Positions 1 to 6,801 of a stretch of 23,690 bases of DNA are shown in pieces (the first letter of the stretch is position 1; every line of letters starts with the position of its first letter). The position numbers were made by a program, and so were the translations under genes. The stretch lies in IMG/VR virus record IMGVR_UViG_3300042544_003919, positions 1-23,690 of that record, one strand, 5' to 3'. The notes below the pieces were generated by a model. The model saw nothing but the letters and a program-made list of their open reading frames with translations, had not been told where the DNA came from and searched no databases. The DNA comes from a virus.

Positions 1-279
1 CTTGCTTTCATCCAGTGCGAGGCGCTGGGCTTCGACCTTCAGCGCAAGCTGCGCGACCTTGAGGCGAGCGAAGGGCGTGCCCTCGGCCACCGCGCTGCCA
101 CTAAGCGGGGAGCGCTGCAGGTCTGCGGTGTCCAGCAGCCTGGCGCGTGTCTTGGCGATATCCCATTGGCCACCCGGTTAGCGCGCGATGCGTCCGGAGC
201 GTTCGGCCTTGTGCATGGTGGTGTCGCTGACGCCGAGGCGTCGCGCGACTTCGCGCGTGGAAGGTGTCAGTTCAGCCAT
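1..279 (-). pseudogene. Phage terminase small subunit-like (Nu1-type) gene, broken by an in-frame TAA; runs off the left edge
   Basis: Read on the minus strand from the ATG at 279, preceded by GGGAGG about 7 nt upstream. The first 33 codons encode a winged-helix/HTH-like segment (STREVARRLGVSDTTMHKAE, then SGRIAR) of the kind that starts Nu1-like terminase small subunits, which bind phage DNA for packaging. A TAA at 178-180 ends this reading. The same frame then stays open for 59 more codons to base 1 and still looks like protein: QWDIAKTRARLL, then SPLSGS, then a charged helical stretch ending LALDESK at the edge. That is what one expects between the HTH and the oligomerisation helix. I infer one gene disabled by a nonsense mutation, not two genes. 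Alternatives are a sequencing error or re-initiation downstream. The family call is moderately sure; the in-frame stop is seen directly. Confidence 0.6.
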
Positions 280-320
280 GGCGGCGACCTCCCGCCGCGC
301 GTTGGTGAGTGTTCAGGGCG

Positions 321-599
321 TCAGTGAGTGGCGCGGTGGCGCGCTGCGAGGAATGCGGAAAGGGCAGCCTGCCAGTTAGCTTCAGGCGCTACGCCTATCG
401 CGCGCAGCGGTTCCAGCGTCACCCTAGCCCGGCTGTAGTATTCGCCCTGCATGCGCGCGAGCCATCCGGAAAGCCCCTGCGCGGCAAGGGTGTCACTGGC
501 GGCCAAAACTTCTGCCTCGCTCGGCTCGGTGCGCCCGAGGGAAACATGCCGGCCATCGGTACCCAGCACGATCCATCGGGTTTCAGCTTCTGCCTTCAT
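321..599 (-). CDS. Conserved-looking small phage protein of unknown function (92 aa)
   Basis: I do not recognise the family. The frame is open further upstream, but the ATG at 597-599 is chosen because GGAGAG sits 8 nt before it and because the residues before it are low-complexity. The product begins MKAEAETRWIVLGTDGRHVS, looks like a small alpha/beta fold with a central helix (EAEVLAASDTLAAQGLSGWL), and has no signal peptide or membrane segment. It lies between DUF3489 and the terminase small-subunit gene. It is preceded by a copy of the repeated leader/hairpin element that also precedes the genes at 1601 and 2126, so these genes may be regulated together. Confidence 0.6.
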   Translation of the reverse strand: MKAEAETRWIVLGTDGRHVSLGRTEPSEAEVLAASDTLAAQGLSGWLARMQGEYYSRARVTLEPLRAIGVAPEANWQAALSAFLAARHRATH

Positions 600-690
600 C
601 GTCACTCTCCGTCTTGCGTGACGGACGCTTCGCGCTGTGTTTCGCGCCAGCCAAGGCAATAAAGCGCCAGGGATCGTGATGATCCCTGGC
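600..690 (-). promoter_or_regulatory. Repeated leader element, copy 1, with a perfect 10-bp hairpin
   Basis: This stretch lies upstream of the gene starting at 599. It shares with the copies at 1958-2081 and 2327-2452 the blocks TTCGCGCTGTG (629-639), AGCCAAG (649-655) and AGCG (663-666), in the same order relative to the start codon. It ends in a perfect inverted repeat, GCCAGGGATC (666-675) and GATCCCTGGC (681-690) with a 5-nt loop, 36 nt after the stop of DUF3489. There is no run of T after the stem on the minus strand, so an intrinsic terminator is possible but not typical. A combined transcript-end and promoter region for the next gene is my inference. Confidence 0.5.
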
Positions 691-726
691 TGATGCGTTG
701 ATAATCCAAACTGTGGCTGCGCAGCT

Positions 727-1494
727 TCATTCGGCGACGCGGTAGACGGTGTAGGATCCTTTCGCGCCCTGCTTGTTCGGGCCGACTTGGCGAATGCGCT
801 CGGCAATCTCCACCGTGATCCCCTGGCGTTTTTTCAGCCCGGCGAAAAACCCGCGCACCGTGTGTTGCGCCCAGCCAGTGGCCTCGGCGATTTGCGCCAC
901 CGTCGCACCCTCAGGGCGGCGGAGCATTGCAAGCACCACTTCTTGCTTCGTGCCCTCGCGTGGCTTGCGTGGCGCGCCTGTGGCGCGTGTACCGCGGCGT
1001 GAGAGCACGTTGCGCAGCATGTCCATCGCGCGCGTGATCGGGTCCTTGTCCGCATTGGGCGGTGGCGTTTCTTCCCAGGCTGCCAGCAAGCGCTCGGCAG
1101 CTTCGCGCAAGTTCACGCTTCCCATGTTGGGCGCCTCTGGTGCGGCCTGGGCGGGTTGTTCCACTACCGCGTCGTCCTGCTGCGGCGTCTTGTCTTCCCC
1201 GTCCTGCGGCGCCGTGTCGGGCGCGGTGCGGCCCTCATTCGGGTCAATGCCAATGGCGCGCAGCCCTTCATCCGTCACTTGGATCAGGATCGGCGTGCCA
1301 TCCGCATCCTTGCGCCAGACCATCGCCAATTGATCGCGTGGCGCGGCCACCTCAATCAGCAAGCGGCTTTTGATCAGGCTGTTCACCACCGCGCGGCAGG
1401 CAGCGACTGGCAAATGCTTCGGCGCAATCGCCAGCAATTGCGGGTGCTGCGCGCCATGGCTCAATACAATCCGCTGCGTGTCTGAAAGCTTCAT
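727..1494 (-). CDS. DUF3489 domain protein (255 aa)
   Basis: The C-terminal 75 residues or so match what I know of DUF3489: TKQEVVLAMLRRPEGATVAQ, followed by ATGWAQHTVRGFFAGLKKR and ending GSYTVYRV. This is a compact HTH-like fold. The N-terminal part (residues 1-90) looks like another small winged-helix region (SDTQRIVLSHGAQHP). Between them is a Pro/Gln/Asp-rich linker (about 90-125). The role is unknown; DNA binding is likely from the HTH character. In many alphaproteobacterial genomes DUF3489 genes sit next to DUF2924 and serine recombinase genes; here that cassette lies 17 kb away at the other end of the element. The start at 1494 has GGAGAC about 10 nt upstream. Confidence 0.85.
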   Translation of the reverse strand: MKLSDTQRIVLSHGAQHPQLLAIAPKHLPVAACRAVVNSLIKSRLLIEVAAPRDQLAMVWRKDADGTPILIQVTDEGLRAIGIDPNEGRTAPDTAPQDGEDKTPQQDDAVVEQPAQAAPEAPNMGSVNLREAAERLLAAWEETPPPNADKDPITRAMDMLRNVLSRRGTRATGAPRKPREGTKQEVVLAMLRRPEGATVAQIAEATGWAQHTVRGFFAGLKKRQGITVEIAERIRQVGPNKQGAKGSYTVYRVAE

Positions 1495-1569
1495 CGTCTC
1501 GGTCTCCGGTTGCGGGCGCCGACCATCGGCCCCTACTGCCGGGAGCCCCGCGGGCGGACCCTGCGGGGC
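1495..1569 (-). promoter_or_regulatory. Leader region with hairpin, most diverged member of the repeated set
   Basis: The sequence lies between the gene ending at 1601 and the DUF3489 start at 1494. A perfect inverted repeat GCCCCGC (1545-1551) and GCGGGGC (1563-1569), with an 11-nt loop, begins 31 nt after the upstream stop codon. That is the same placement as the hairpins of the other three leaders. The ribosome-site side (CATCGTCTCGGTCTCCGGTT and on) resembles the starts of copies 1 and 3. The central TTCGCGCTGT and AGCCAAG blocks are not recognisable here, so common origin is only a suggestion. Confidence 0.35.
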
Positions 1570-1600
1570 AGTGCGGCGCCGCCTTGCGACGGGCTGCGCT

Positions 1601-1957
1601 TCAGTCTTGCGCTTCGGCGGCGATGCCTTCGTTGATCACGAAGCCCGTCAGGTAGGGCAGGCCGGCGGGGATGCCCGTCTCGCGGCTGGTGCGCTGCGTG
1701 ATGCGCCAGCCCATCCATTCCGCGGTGGTTTTCGCAATCGCGTCCGCGAGGCTCGCGCCGTGATGCATCTGGCTATTCACCCCGTCCGCGAAGTGGCGTC
1801 CGTAGCGGCTGTCAAGGAAGGCGCGCACCGAGGCGGGATCCGTGCTGGTCGCGTTGTGGATCGCGGTGAAGGCGATCGGCCAAGCTTGCTGCGCGTGTTC
1901 GCGCATGGTGCCCCAGAAACCCCAGTCTTGGTGGTCGGTGGGAAGGATCTTGTTCAT
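1601..1957 (-). CDS. Small phage protein of unknown function (118 aa)
   Basis: I do not recognise a named family. The product begins MNKILPTDHQDWGFWGTMRE and is mostly helical, with several aromatic residues (WGFWG near residue 12, EWMGWRIT near 80) and a conserved-looking stretch RYGRHFADGVN. It has no signal peptide or membrane span. The start at 1957 has GGAGAC 7 to 8 nt upstream. It is flanked by repeated leader/hairpin elements and lies in the small-gene block after the methyltransferases, so expression together with DUF6900 and the 92-aa protein is likely. The HQDWGFWGT opening recalls small proteins of other prophages, but I cannot name them with certainty. Confidence 0.65.
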   Translation of the reverse strand: MNKILPTDHQDWGFWGTMREHAQQAWPIAFTAIHNATSTDPASVRAFLDSRYGRHFADGVNSQMHHGASLADAIAKTTAEWMGWRITQRTSRETGIPAGLPYLTGFVINEGIAAEAQD

Positions 1958-2081
1958 CTGTTTGTCTCCGTCATCGGCGGGGGAAATCCCTGCGCGTGAC
2001 AGACCATTCGCGCTGTGATGGGGGCTGAGCCAAGCGAAATAGAGCGTTATCTTGTTGCTATGATCAGCAGGCTTTGATCAT
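1958..2081 (-). promoter_or_regulatory. Repeated leader element, copy 2, with a 7-bp hairpin
   Basis: This copy lies upstream of the gene starting at 1957. Shared blocks are TTCGCGCTGTG (2007-2017), AGCCAAGCGA (2028-2037), GAGCGT (2042-2047) and GTTGCTATGAT (2054-2064). The distal end forms an inverted repeat, ATGATCA (2060-2066) and TGATCAT (2075-2081), with an 8-nt loop. Compared with copy 3 at 2327-2452, two base pairs of the stem are changed on both arms, so pairing is kept. The remaining 44 bp up to the stop of the DUF6900 gene at 2126 show nothing I can name. Confidence 0.6.
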
Positions 2082-2125
2082 GATGTGAGGGCCAGATGGC
2101 AGCACCATTCGGCCCTCGCTTTCGC

Positions 2126-2326
2126 TTATCGGCTGCGCTTTTTGCTGCGTTTCGCGGCGGCTTGGCCGGCGGCATATGCTTCCGCGAGCGAATTGCGGAT
2201 GGACCAGACCGCGACATCGTGGAAATCGAGCGCGTCGCGGTTTCTGGTTTCCAGCGTTTCCACCGAAGGCATGTGCCGCTTGGCGATTTCGAGGAAAAGC
2301 CGATCGGTTGAAAGGGTGTCGTTCAT
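2126..2326 (-). CDS. DUF6900-like small protein (66 aa)
   Basis: The reading frame extends upstream, but the ATG at 2324-2326 has AAGGAGA 7 nt before it and starts a compact, plausible protein: MNDTLSTDRLFLEIAKRHMP, then VETLETRNRDALDFHDVAVW. The pattern of ETLETRNxDxLDFHxVAVWxIRxxLxxAYxAG is what I remember of DUF6900, a small helical family of unknown role common in phages and plasmids of proteobacteria. The C-terminus is strongly basic (AAKRSKKRSR), compatible with nucleic acid binding. The gene sits between two copies of the leader/hairpin element and directly after the methyltransferase genes. Confidence 0.7.
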   Translation of the reverse strand: MNDTLSTDRLFLEIAKRHMPSVETLETRNRDALDFHDVAVWSIRNSLAEAYAAGQAAAKRSKKRSR

Positions 2327-2452
2327 CTTGGTCTCCTTGCTGTGGCGCCGGGGTAATTCCCTGTGCCTGAGGGACCATTCGCGCTGTAACGAGGGGCGAG
2401 CCAAGCGAGATTGAGCGTAACTTCGTTGCTATGATTGGGGAGTTTCAATCAT
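2327..2452 (-). promoter_or_regulatory. Repeated leader element, copy 3, hairpin overlapping the methyltransferase stop codon
   Basis: This copy lies upstream of the gene starting at 2326. Shared blocks are TTCGCGCTGT (2378-2387), AGCCAAGCGA (2399-2408), GAGCGT (2413-2418) and GTTGCTATGAT (2425-2435). The inverted repeat ATGATTG (2431-2437) and CAATCAT (2446-2452), with an 8-nt loop, spans the TGA of the methyltransferase gene at 2449-2451. The loop and stem lengths equal those of copy 2 although two stem pairs differ, which supports a real structure. Confidence 0.6.
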
Positions 2453-3696
2453 GATCGATTGGTTGTGCGTGTTGCAGTGACATCGGCAAAGGTGCGATCC
2501 TCACAATCAAGGATCGCCGCGTGCCTCGTTTCATCCTGCCAACGCTGGATGATTACATCGCAATAGGCGGGATCAATCTCCAGCAGCACAGCACGCCGCC
2601 CTGTACGCTCGGCCGCAATCATCGTCGTGCCCGAACCACCAAAACAATCCAGCACCGTATCGCGCGGCTTGCTGCTGTTGCGGATGGCGCGCTCGACCAG
2701 CGCCACCGGCTTCATCGTCGGGTGCAGATCGTTCCTGGCCGGCTTGTCGAAATGCCAGACATTCCCCTGGTCACGCGCGCCGCACCAGTAATGCTGCGCG
2801 CCAGCCTTCCAGCCATAGAGCATCGCTTCGAATTGCTGATGGTAATCTGCGCGCCCGAGCGCAAAGGTGTTCTTGGCCCAGATGATCGTGCTGGACCATT
2901 TGCCGCCTGCTTCCTGCCAGGCGCGATGCAGCGTTGGCCACTCGGAAGACGACATGCAAACATAGCTGGCGCCCTTGGTGACCGAGAGAAGGTTCGTCAG
3001 CGCCGGGCGCAGGAAATCCAGAAATCCCTTGCCCAGCGCGTCATTCGCGATGGTCATCTTGGCCGCCGTGCCGCCCTCGTAAGCAACATTATAGGGTGGA
3101 TCTAGAAAGGCCATGTCCGCGAGATGCCCCGCACCAAGGGCACGCTGCACATCGGCGGGCTTGGTCGCGTCACCGCAGAGCAACCGATGCTCTCCACAGC
3201 GCCAGAGATCTCCCTCGCGCGTGACGGGATTGACTGGCAGTGGCGGCGCTTCGTCAGCGTCCTCGCCATCAAGCCCAGCATCGGCGGCGGCCAGCAGCCG
3301 ATCCAATTCCATGCCGGAGAAGCCAAGCACGTCCAAATCCACCGTGCCTTCATCACGGATGCGCGCGATCTCCGCCGCCAGCAGCGCCTCGTCCCAACCG
3401 GAATTCAGCGCGATCTGATTATCCGCGAGCCGCAACGCGCGCGCCTGAGGTTCGCTGAGGTGCGCTAGCCGAATGGCGGGGACAGATGCCATGCCAAGCT
3501 GCTTGGCAGCCATGACGCGGCCGTGGCCCGCGACCAGAACACCCGCGCTATCCACCAGCACCGGGTTCACAAAGCCGAATTCGGCGATCGAGGATGCAAT
3601 CTGCGCTACCTGCGCCGGCGAATGCGTACGCGCATTTTCGGCATAGGGCACCAGCGCTGCAACCGGCAGCGAGACAACGGCAAGCTCAGGCTGCAT
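2449..3696 (-). CDS. ParB-domain DNA methyltransferase fusion, DPPY type (415 aa)
   Basis: This is an S-adenosylmethionine-dependent DNA amino-methyltransferase with a ParB/Srx-like N-terminus. Residues 5-95 are the ParB-like part (NPVLVDSAGVLVAGHGRVMA; AGHGR at 56-60). The methyltransferase part shows the catalytic DPPY at 199-202, a conserved HPTMKP at 325-330 and the cofactor-binding FGGSGTT at 352-358. DPPY before FxGxG is the beta arrangement, and DPPY favours N6-adenine methylation. The start at 3696 (AGGGGAA 8 nt upstream, 11-nt overlap with the preceding gene) is preferred over an ATG at 3747. Such fusions are common in alphaproteobacterial prophages and probably modify phage DNA against host restriction or regulate it. 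Target specificity cannot be read from the sequence. Confidence 0.9.
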   Translation of the reverse strand: MQPELAVVSLPVAALVPYAENARTHSPAQVAQIASSIAEFGFVNPVLVDSAGVLVAGHGRVMAAKQLGMASVPAIRLAHLSEPQARALRLADNQIALNSGWDEALLAAEIARIRDEGTVDLDVLGFSGMELDRLLAAADAGLDGEDADEAPPLPVNPVTREGDLWRCGEHRLLCGDATKPADVQRALGAGHLADMAFLDPPYNVAYEGGTAAKMTIANDALGKGFLDFLRPALTNLLSVTKGASYVCMSSSEWPTLHRAWQEAGGKWSSTIIWAKNTFALGRADYHQQFEAMLYGWKAGAQHYWCGARDQGNVWHFDKPARNDLHPTMKPVALVERAIRNSSKPRDTVLDCFGGSGTTMIAAERTGRRAVLLEIDPAYCDVIIQRWQDETRHAAILDCEDRTFADVTATRTTNRS

Positions 3697-5140
3697 CGGA
3701 AAGTTCCCCTTCGCGTGCTGCTGCCACCGCATCGTAATCGCGCCCATCGCCCGCCAGCGTCACCGGGTGATCTGGGTAAAGCATCCGCCAGCGTGCAATC
3801 GCCAAATCCACATAGACCGGCGCCAATTCAATGCCGCGCACAACGCGGCCCGTGCGCTCCCCGGCAATAAGCGTCGTGCCGCTGCCAGCAAAGGGTTCAA
3901 ACACCACCTCGCCAGTATCGGTGTACGCACGCATCAGGAAGTCCGGCAGCGCCACCGGAAACACGGCTGGATGTTCGGTCTCGATCCCACGCCCCTTATG
4001 GCGCGTGATGCGCAGCACGGCGTCGGGAATGCGCATGTCCTGCACCGGCTGGCCGATATGCGTGTAGGCCTTAACCTCGCCATCCGCCGCGCGCAGCCCG
4101 CTGCCCTTATTCGGCGTGCCTGCCCATTTGCAGGGGATGATCTTGTTGGCCTGACGCGCGCTGCGATTGAAGTGAAACACCAACTCAAACGCCGGTGCCA
4201 AGCGCCCATTCCAGTCACCCGGCAATCCCGGCCCCTGGTCCCAGGTGTAGAGCCCAAAGCGGCGCCAACCACGCGCGCGCATCCATTCCAGCCAGCCCTC
4301 CCAATAGGGCTGCCATTCATTTTCGCGATGGATCAGGCCGAGATTGACCAGCGCCTGGCCATCCGGCCGCAGCGCCTCGTCCAGATGCTGGAACACGCCC
4401 TGCATCAGCGCATCCCAATCGGAAACACCGCCGGTCGTATAGGCCCGCTGGTTGCCATAGGGCGGCGATGTGAACAGCATCGCGGCACGATCGCTTTCCA
4501 TCACGCGCGCGACCGTCGCCGCGTCGGTACTATCCCCGCACAGCAGCCGATGCGCGCCCAGCAGCCACAAATCGCCGGGGCGAGAGACCGCCTGGCGCGG
4601 TGCCTCAGGCTCTGCGTCAGCAGGATCGTCCGCATCTTCGGCAATTGCGGGCGCGGCAGGGTTCTCGGCGGTGTCCGCGGGCAGGGCCTCGGGCGCATCG
4701 CCGTCGGACACAGCATCTCCAGCCGCCGCGAGGATGCCCGCAAGTTCATCCGCCGAGAAACCAAGCGCGGCGAGGTCAATTTCTGCCGCCTGGACGCTCG
4801 CCAGTGCATCACGCAGCAGCGCCTGGTCCCAGGTGGCGTTCTCTGCGATGCGATTATCAGCAAGCCGCAGCGCTTCCTTTTGCGCGGGCGCGAGGTGCTT
4901 CAGCACAATCACCGGCACCTTGGCGATGCCGAGCGCTTCCGCCGCCGCCAACCGGCCATGCCCCGCGATCAGCACGCCGTCCTCGTCCACCAGCAGCGGA
5001 TTGGTGAAGCCGAAAGCCTGCATGCTGGCCATGATTTGCGCGAGCTGCGCCGCATCATGCACGCGCGCATTGCCGGCGTGCGGGCGCAGCGAGGCAATCG
5101 CGCGGAGTTGGATCCGCTCGGCCATCCAGGGAAGCGTCAT
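3686..5140 (-). CDS. ParB-domain DNA methyltransferase fusion, SPPY type (484 aa)
   Basis: The protein has the same plan as its downstream neighbour but with different catalytic sequence. A ParB/Srx-like domain occupies residues 9-100 (VLIAGHGRLAAAEALG, AGHGR at 59-63). An Ala/Asp/Pro-rich linker follows (about 140-186), then a methyltransferase with TSPPYGNQR at 224-232 and FAGSGTT at 417-423. SPPY in place of DPPY suggests N4-cytosine methylation, although some SPPY enzymes act on adenine. The two genes overlap by 11 nt and are presumably co-translated. The start is uncertain: neither ATG 5140 nor the in-frame ATG at 5125 has a good ribosome site. The upstream 660 bp separates the pair from the early operon, so they probably have their own promoter. 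Confidence 0.88.
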   Translation of the reverse strand: MTLPWMAERIQLRAIASLRPHAGNARVHDAAQLAQIMASMQAFGFTNPLLVDEDGVLIAGHGRLAAAEALGIAKVPVIVLKHLAPAQKEALRLADNRIAENATWDQALLRDALASVQAAEIDLAALGFSADELAGILAAAGDAVSDGDAPEALPADTAENPAAPAIAEDADDPADAEPEAPRQAVSRPGDLWLLGAHRLLCGDSTDAATVARVMESDRAAMLFTSPPYGNQRAYTTGGVSDWDALMQGVFQHLDEALRPDGQALVNLGLIHRENEWQPYWEGWLEWMRARGWRRFGLYTWDQGPGLPGDWNGRLAPAFELVFHFNRSARQANKIIPCKWAGTPNKGSGLRAADGEVKAYTHIGQPVQDMRIPDAVLRITRHKGRGIETEHPAVFPVALPDFLMRAYTDTGEVVFEPFAGSGTTLIAGERTGRVVRGIELAPVYVDLAIARWRMLYPDHPVTLAGDGRDYDAVAAAREGELSDAA

Positions 5141-5276
5141 TGGGAATATCCGGGAAGGGTTGGGCGGGGATGCGCGGTGCTAGGCGATTCGGGTTGCAAT
5201 TAAGCTGGCCCTCGATGTATCGATAAGTCGTTCTGATCCGACGTGCCGCCAACCGGCCTCGCCGCTCGGCAGGACA

Positions 5277-5305
5277 GATCGGGGGTGGGTTGGTCGCCCC
5301 CGATC
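5277..5305. terminator. Perfect 9-bp hairpin, possible terminator
   Basis: GATCGGGGG (5277-5285) pairs perfectly with CCCCCGATC (5297-5305) across an 11-nt loop. On the plus strand it is followed by ATTTC, a weak T-run. It could end a transcript entering from the left or be part of the leader of the minus-strand methyltransferase mRNA, because no plus-strand gene ends just before it. Confidence 0.35.
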
Positions 5306-5344
5306 ATTTCATCCGCATCTAAGCTGCTGAAATCACATCGAATG

Positions 5345-5420
5345 GGTGCAAACCAGGTGCAAACCTGAAGGGCCTAGGTTTGCACCTAAGTCATTGAATT
5401 CACGTCGCTATAGTGCAAAC
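5345..5420. repeat. Cluster of four GTGCAAAC boxes, including a 12-bp inverted repeat
   Basis: Three direct copies of GTGCAAAC (5346-5354 as GGTGCAAACC, 5356-5365, and 5413-5420) and one inverted copy (5377-5386) lie within 76 bp. The middle pair forms a perfect 12-bp inverted repeat AGGTGCAAACCT (5355-5366) and AGGTTTGCACCT (5376-5387) with a 9-nt spacer. The regular boxes look like binding sites of one DNA-binding protein: a repressor or activator of the methyltransferase or TctC promoters, or recombinase arm sites left by an insertion. Confidence 0.6.
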
Positions 5421-5799
5421 TGCAACCCATATTTTTGTTCTGACGCTAGAGGGGTCGGGCGCTTCCGCCCCCCGCATATCGCTGTGGCCAGAAGGAACCA
5501 TCAGGATCACTTGGGGTTTCGCTATTGCTCTCTTTGGCCTTCCGGACTGCGCTTGGCGACGACCTCACGATCAATCGCGATCACAATTCTTTAATGTGAG
5601 GGCATAATAGCCAAAGCGAATTCCGCTGTGCAACACGACAATTTCACGCGGCGCTGCGCTTGTTTTCGCCAACAGAATTTTTTTGTGACTCGCCCACGAT
5701 CGAAACCTTATTGGGCCCGCTATTGCAGGTTAGCGACCAGACACTTACGCTTTCAGTAAGCAGGGCTCATGAGCCATCATCAAGCGGGAGCTTCCTCGA

Positions 5800-6774
5800 A
5801 TGCTTAGTCGTCGATCCATTGTCGCTTTGCTGACGGGTACCTCTGCCCTTACCTCGCCGAGCTTTGCTCGCGCTCAAGGCTTTCCTAGTCGTCCAGTGCG
5901 CATCATTGCCCCTTACCCGCCAGGTGGAGGAATCGACACGGTCGCACGCCTGATCGCCGGTCCAATGTCTGAGTTTCTTGGGCAGTCAGTCGTGGTGGAG
6001 AACCGCGCTGGAGCCGGTGGTTCGATCGGTGCTGCCGCTGCCGCACAGGCTCAGCCCGATGGGCATACGCTTCTTCTCGATGCTTTGGGGCACGTGATCA
6101 ATCCGCTTTTGATCCGTGATTTATCCTTCGATTACGCTAGGGCCTTTGCCCCTGTTTCGTTGGTGGTGAGCCAACCGATCATTGTTGTTGGCAATCCAAA
6201 TCTGCCCATCCGCTCGCTCGCACAGCTGCTTGAGCGACTGAAGCAGCCCGGCGCAGATTTTTCATATGGCTCTTCAGGCAATGGAACAGGCCCTCACATC
6301 GCCGCTGAAAGTCTGCTTCGGCAAGCGGGCGTTCGCGCCACTCACGTGCCGTATCGCGGTGCTGCACCGGCGTTGCAGGACGTGATGTCTGGCAACCTAG
6401 CATTCGCTGTCGTGACTGCGGGTTCGACGGTTGCGCTTGCCCGTGAAGGAAAAGTCATACCCCTTGGCATACTGAGCCCGGAACGCATGGCATCTCTGCC
6501 AGATGTTCCCACAGCTAACGAAGGGGCGGTGCCAGGCTTTGTTTTCCAGGAGTGGAATGGTTTGTTTGTTCCGGCCGGTACTCCTGAAGGCGCTATAACG
6601 CGGCTTCATCAAGCGGCGCAGCACGCCGTAAACCAACAAGCAGTGCGTGACCGTCTTGCGACACTTGGTGCTGTGCCCGTGGGGTCATCCCCGAGCGCCT
6701 TTGCCAGCTTTCTATCCGCACAACGAGAGACTATTGCGCGGACGGTGGCCGCTGCGGGTATCACTGGAAGCTGA
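5800..6774 (+). CDS. TctC/Bug-family periplasmic solute-binding protein (324 aa)
   Basis: This is a tripartite tricarboxylate transporter substrate-binding protein of the Bug family, which binds small carboxylates or other solutes in the periplasm. It has an N-terminal export signal with a paired arginine (MLSRRSIVALLTGTSALTSP, likely cut after ARA near residue 25). The family hallmarks follow: FPSRPVRIIAPYPPGGGIDT, VVVENRAGAGGSIGA, the PDGHTLL motif, HVPYRGAAPALQDVMSGNL and GLFVPAGTP. Length is normal for the family. CGGGAG lies 9 nt before the ATG. No TctA or TctB permease gene is nearby, as is usual for orphan Bug proteins. It stands on the opposite strand inside the phage minus-strand gene series and looks less GC-biased than its neighbours, so I read it as inserted cargo. 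Confidence 0.93.
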   Translation: MLSRRSIVALLTGTSALTSPSFARAQGFPSRPVRIIAPYPPGGGIDTVARLIAGPMSEFLGQSVVVENRAGAGGSIGAAAAAQAQPDGHTLLLDALGHVINPLLIRDLSFDYARAFAPVSLVVSQPIIVVGNPNLPIRSLAQLLERLKQPGADFSYGSSGNGTGPHIAAESLLRQAGVRATHVPYRGAAPALQDVMSGNLAFAVVTAGSTVALAREGKVIPLGILSPERMASLPDVPTANEGAVPGFVFQEWNGLFVPAGTPEGAITRLHQAAQHAVNQQAVRDRLATLGAVPVGSSPSAFASFLSAQRETIARTVAAAGITGS

Positions 6775-6801
6775 TTGGGTAGGCAATGGTCGTGGCGCTC
6801 C

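Larger units (their letters stand above)
5141..5799. other. Intergenic region between the divergent methyltransferase pair and the TctC gene
   Basis: I see no convincing gene in this 659-bp stretch; the short open frames on the plus strand around 5346-5607 lack ribosome sites and protein-like composition. It holds a perfect hairpin (5277-5305), a cluster of four GTGCAAAC boxes (5345-5420), a short stem CTTAC/GTAAG (5744-5748 and 5756-5760), a palindrome GGCTCATGAGCC (5764-5775) and the TctC ribosome site CGGGAG (5785-5790). Bases 5580-5720 are visibly richer in A and T than the flanking genes. Promoters in both directions are expected here, but I could not fix a good -35/-10 pair. Confidence 0.6.

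Noticed and set aside
3767-5203. A long plus-strand open frame of 478 codons opposite the SPPY methyltransferase
   Set aside because: It is rich in Arg, His and Gln with no recognisable domain, lies fully over a gene with clear motifs, and is an expected by-product of GC-rich coding DNA.
5394-5414. TTGAAT and TATAGT as a plus-strand promoter
   Set aside because: The two boxes are only 9 nt apart and no gene follows within 380 bp.
5346-5607. Short plus-strand open frames in the TctC upstream region
   Set aside because: They have no ribosome site, run through the GTGCAAAC repeats and give no protein-like sequence.
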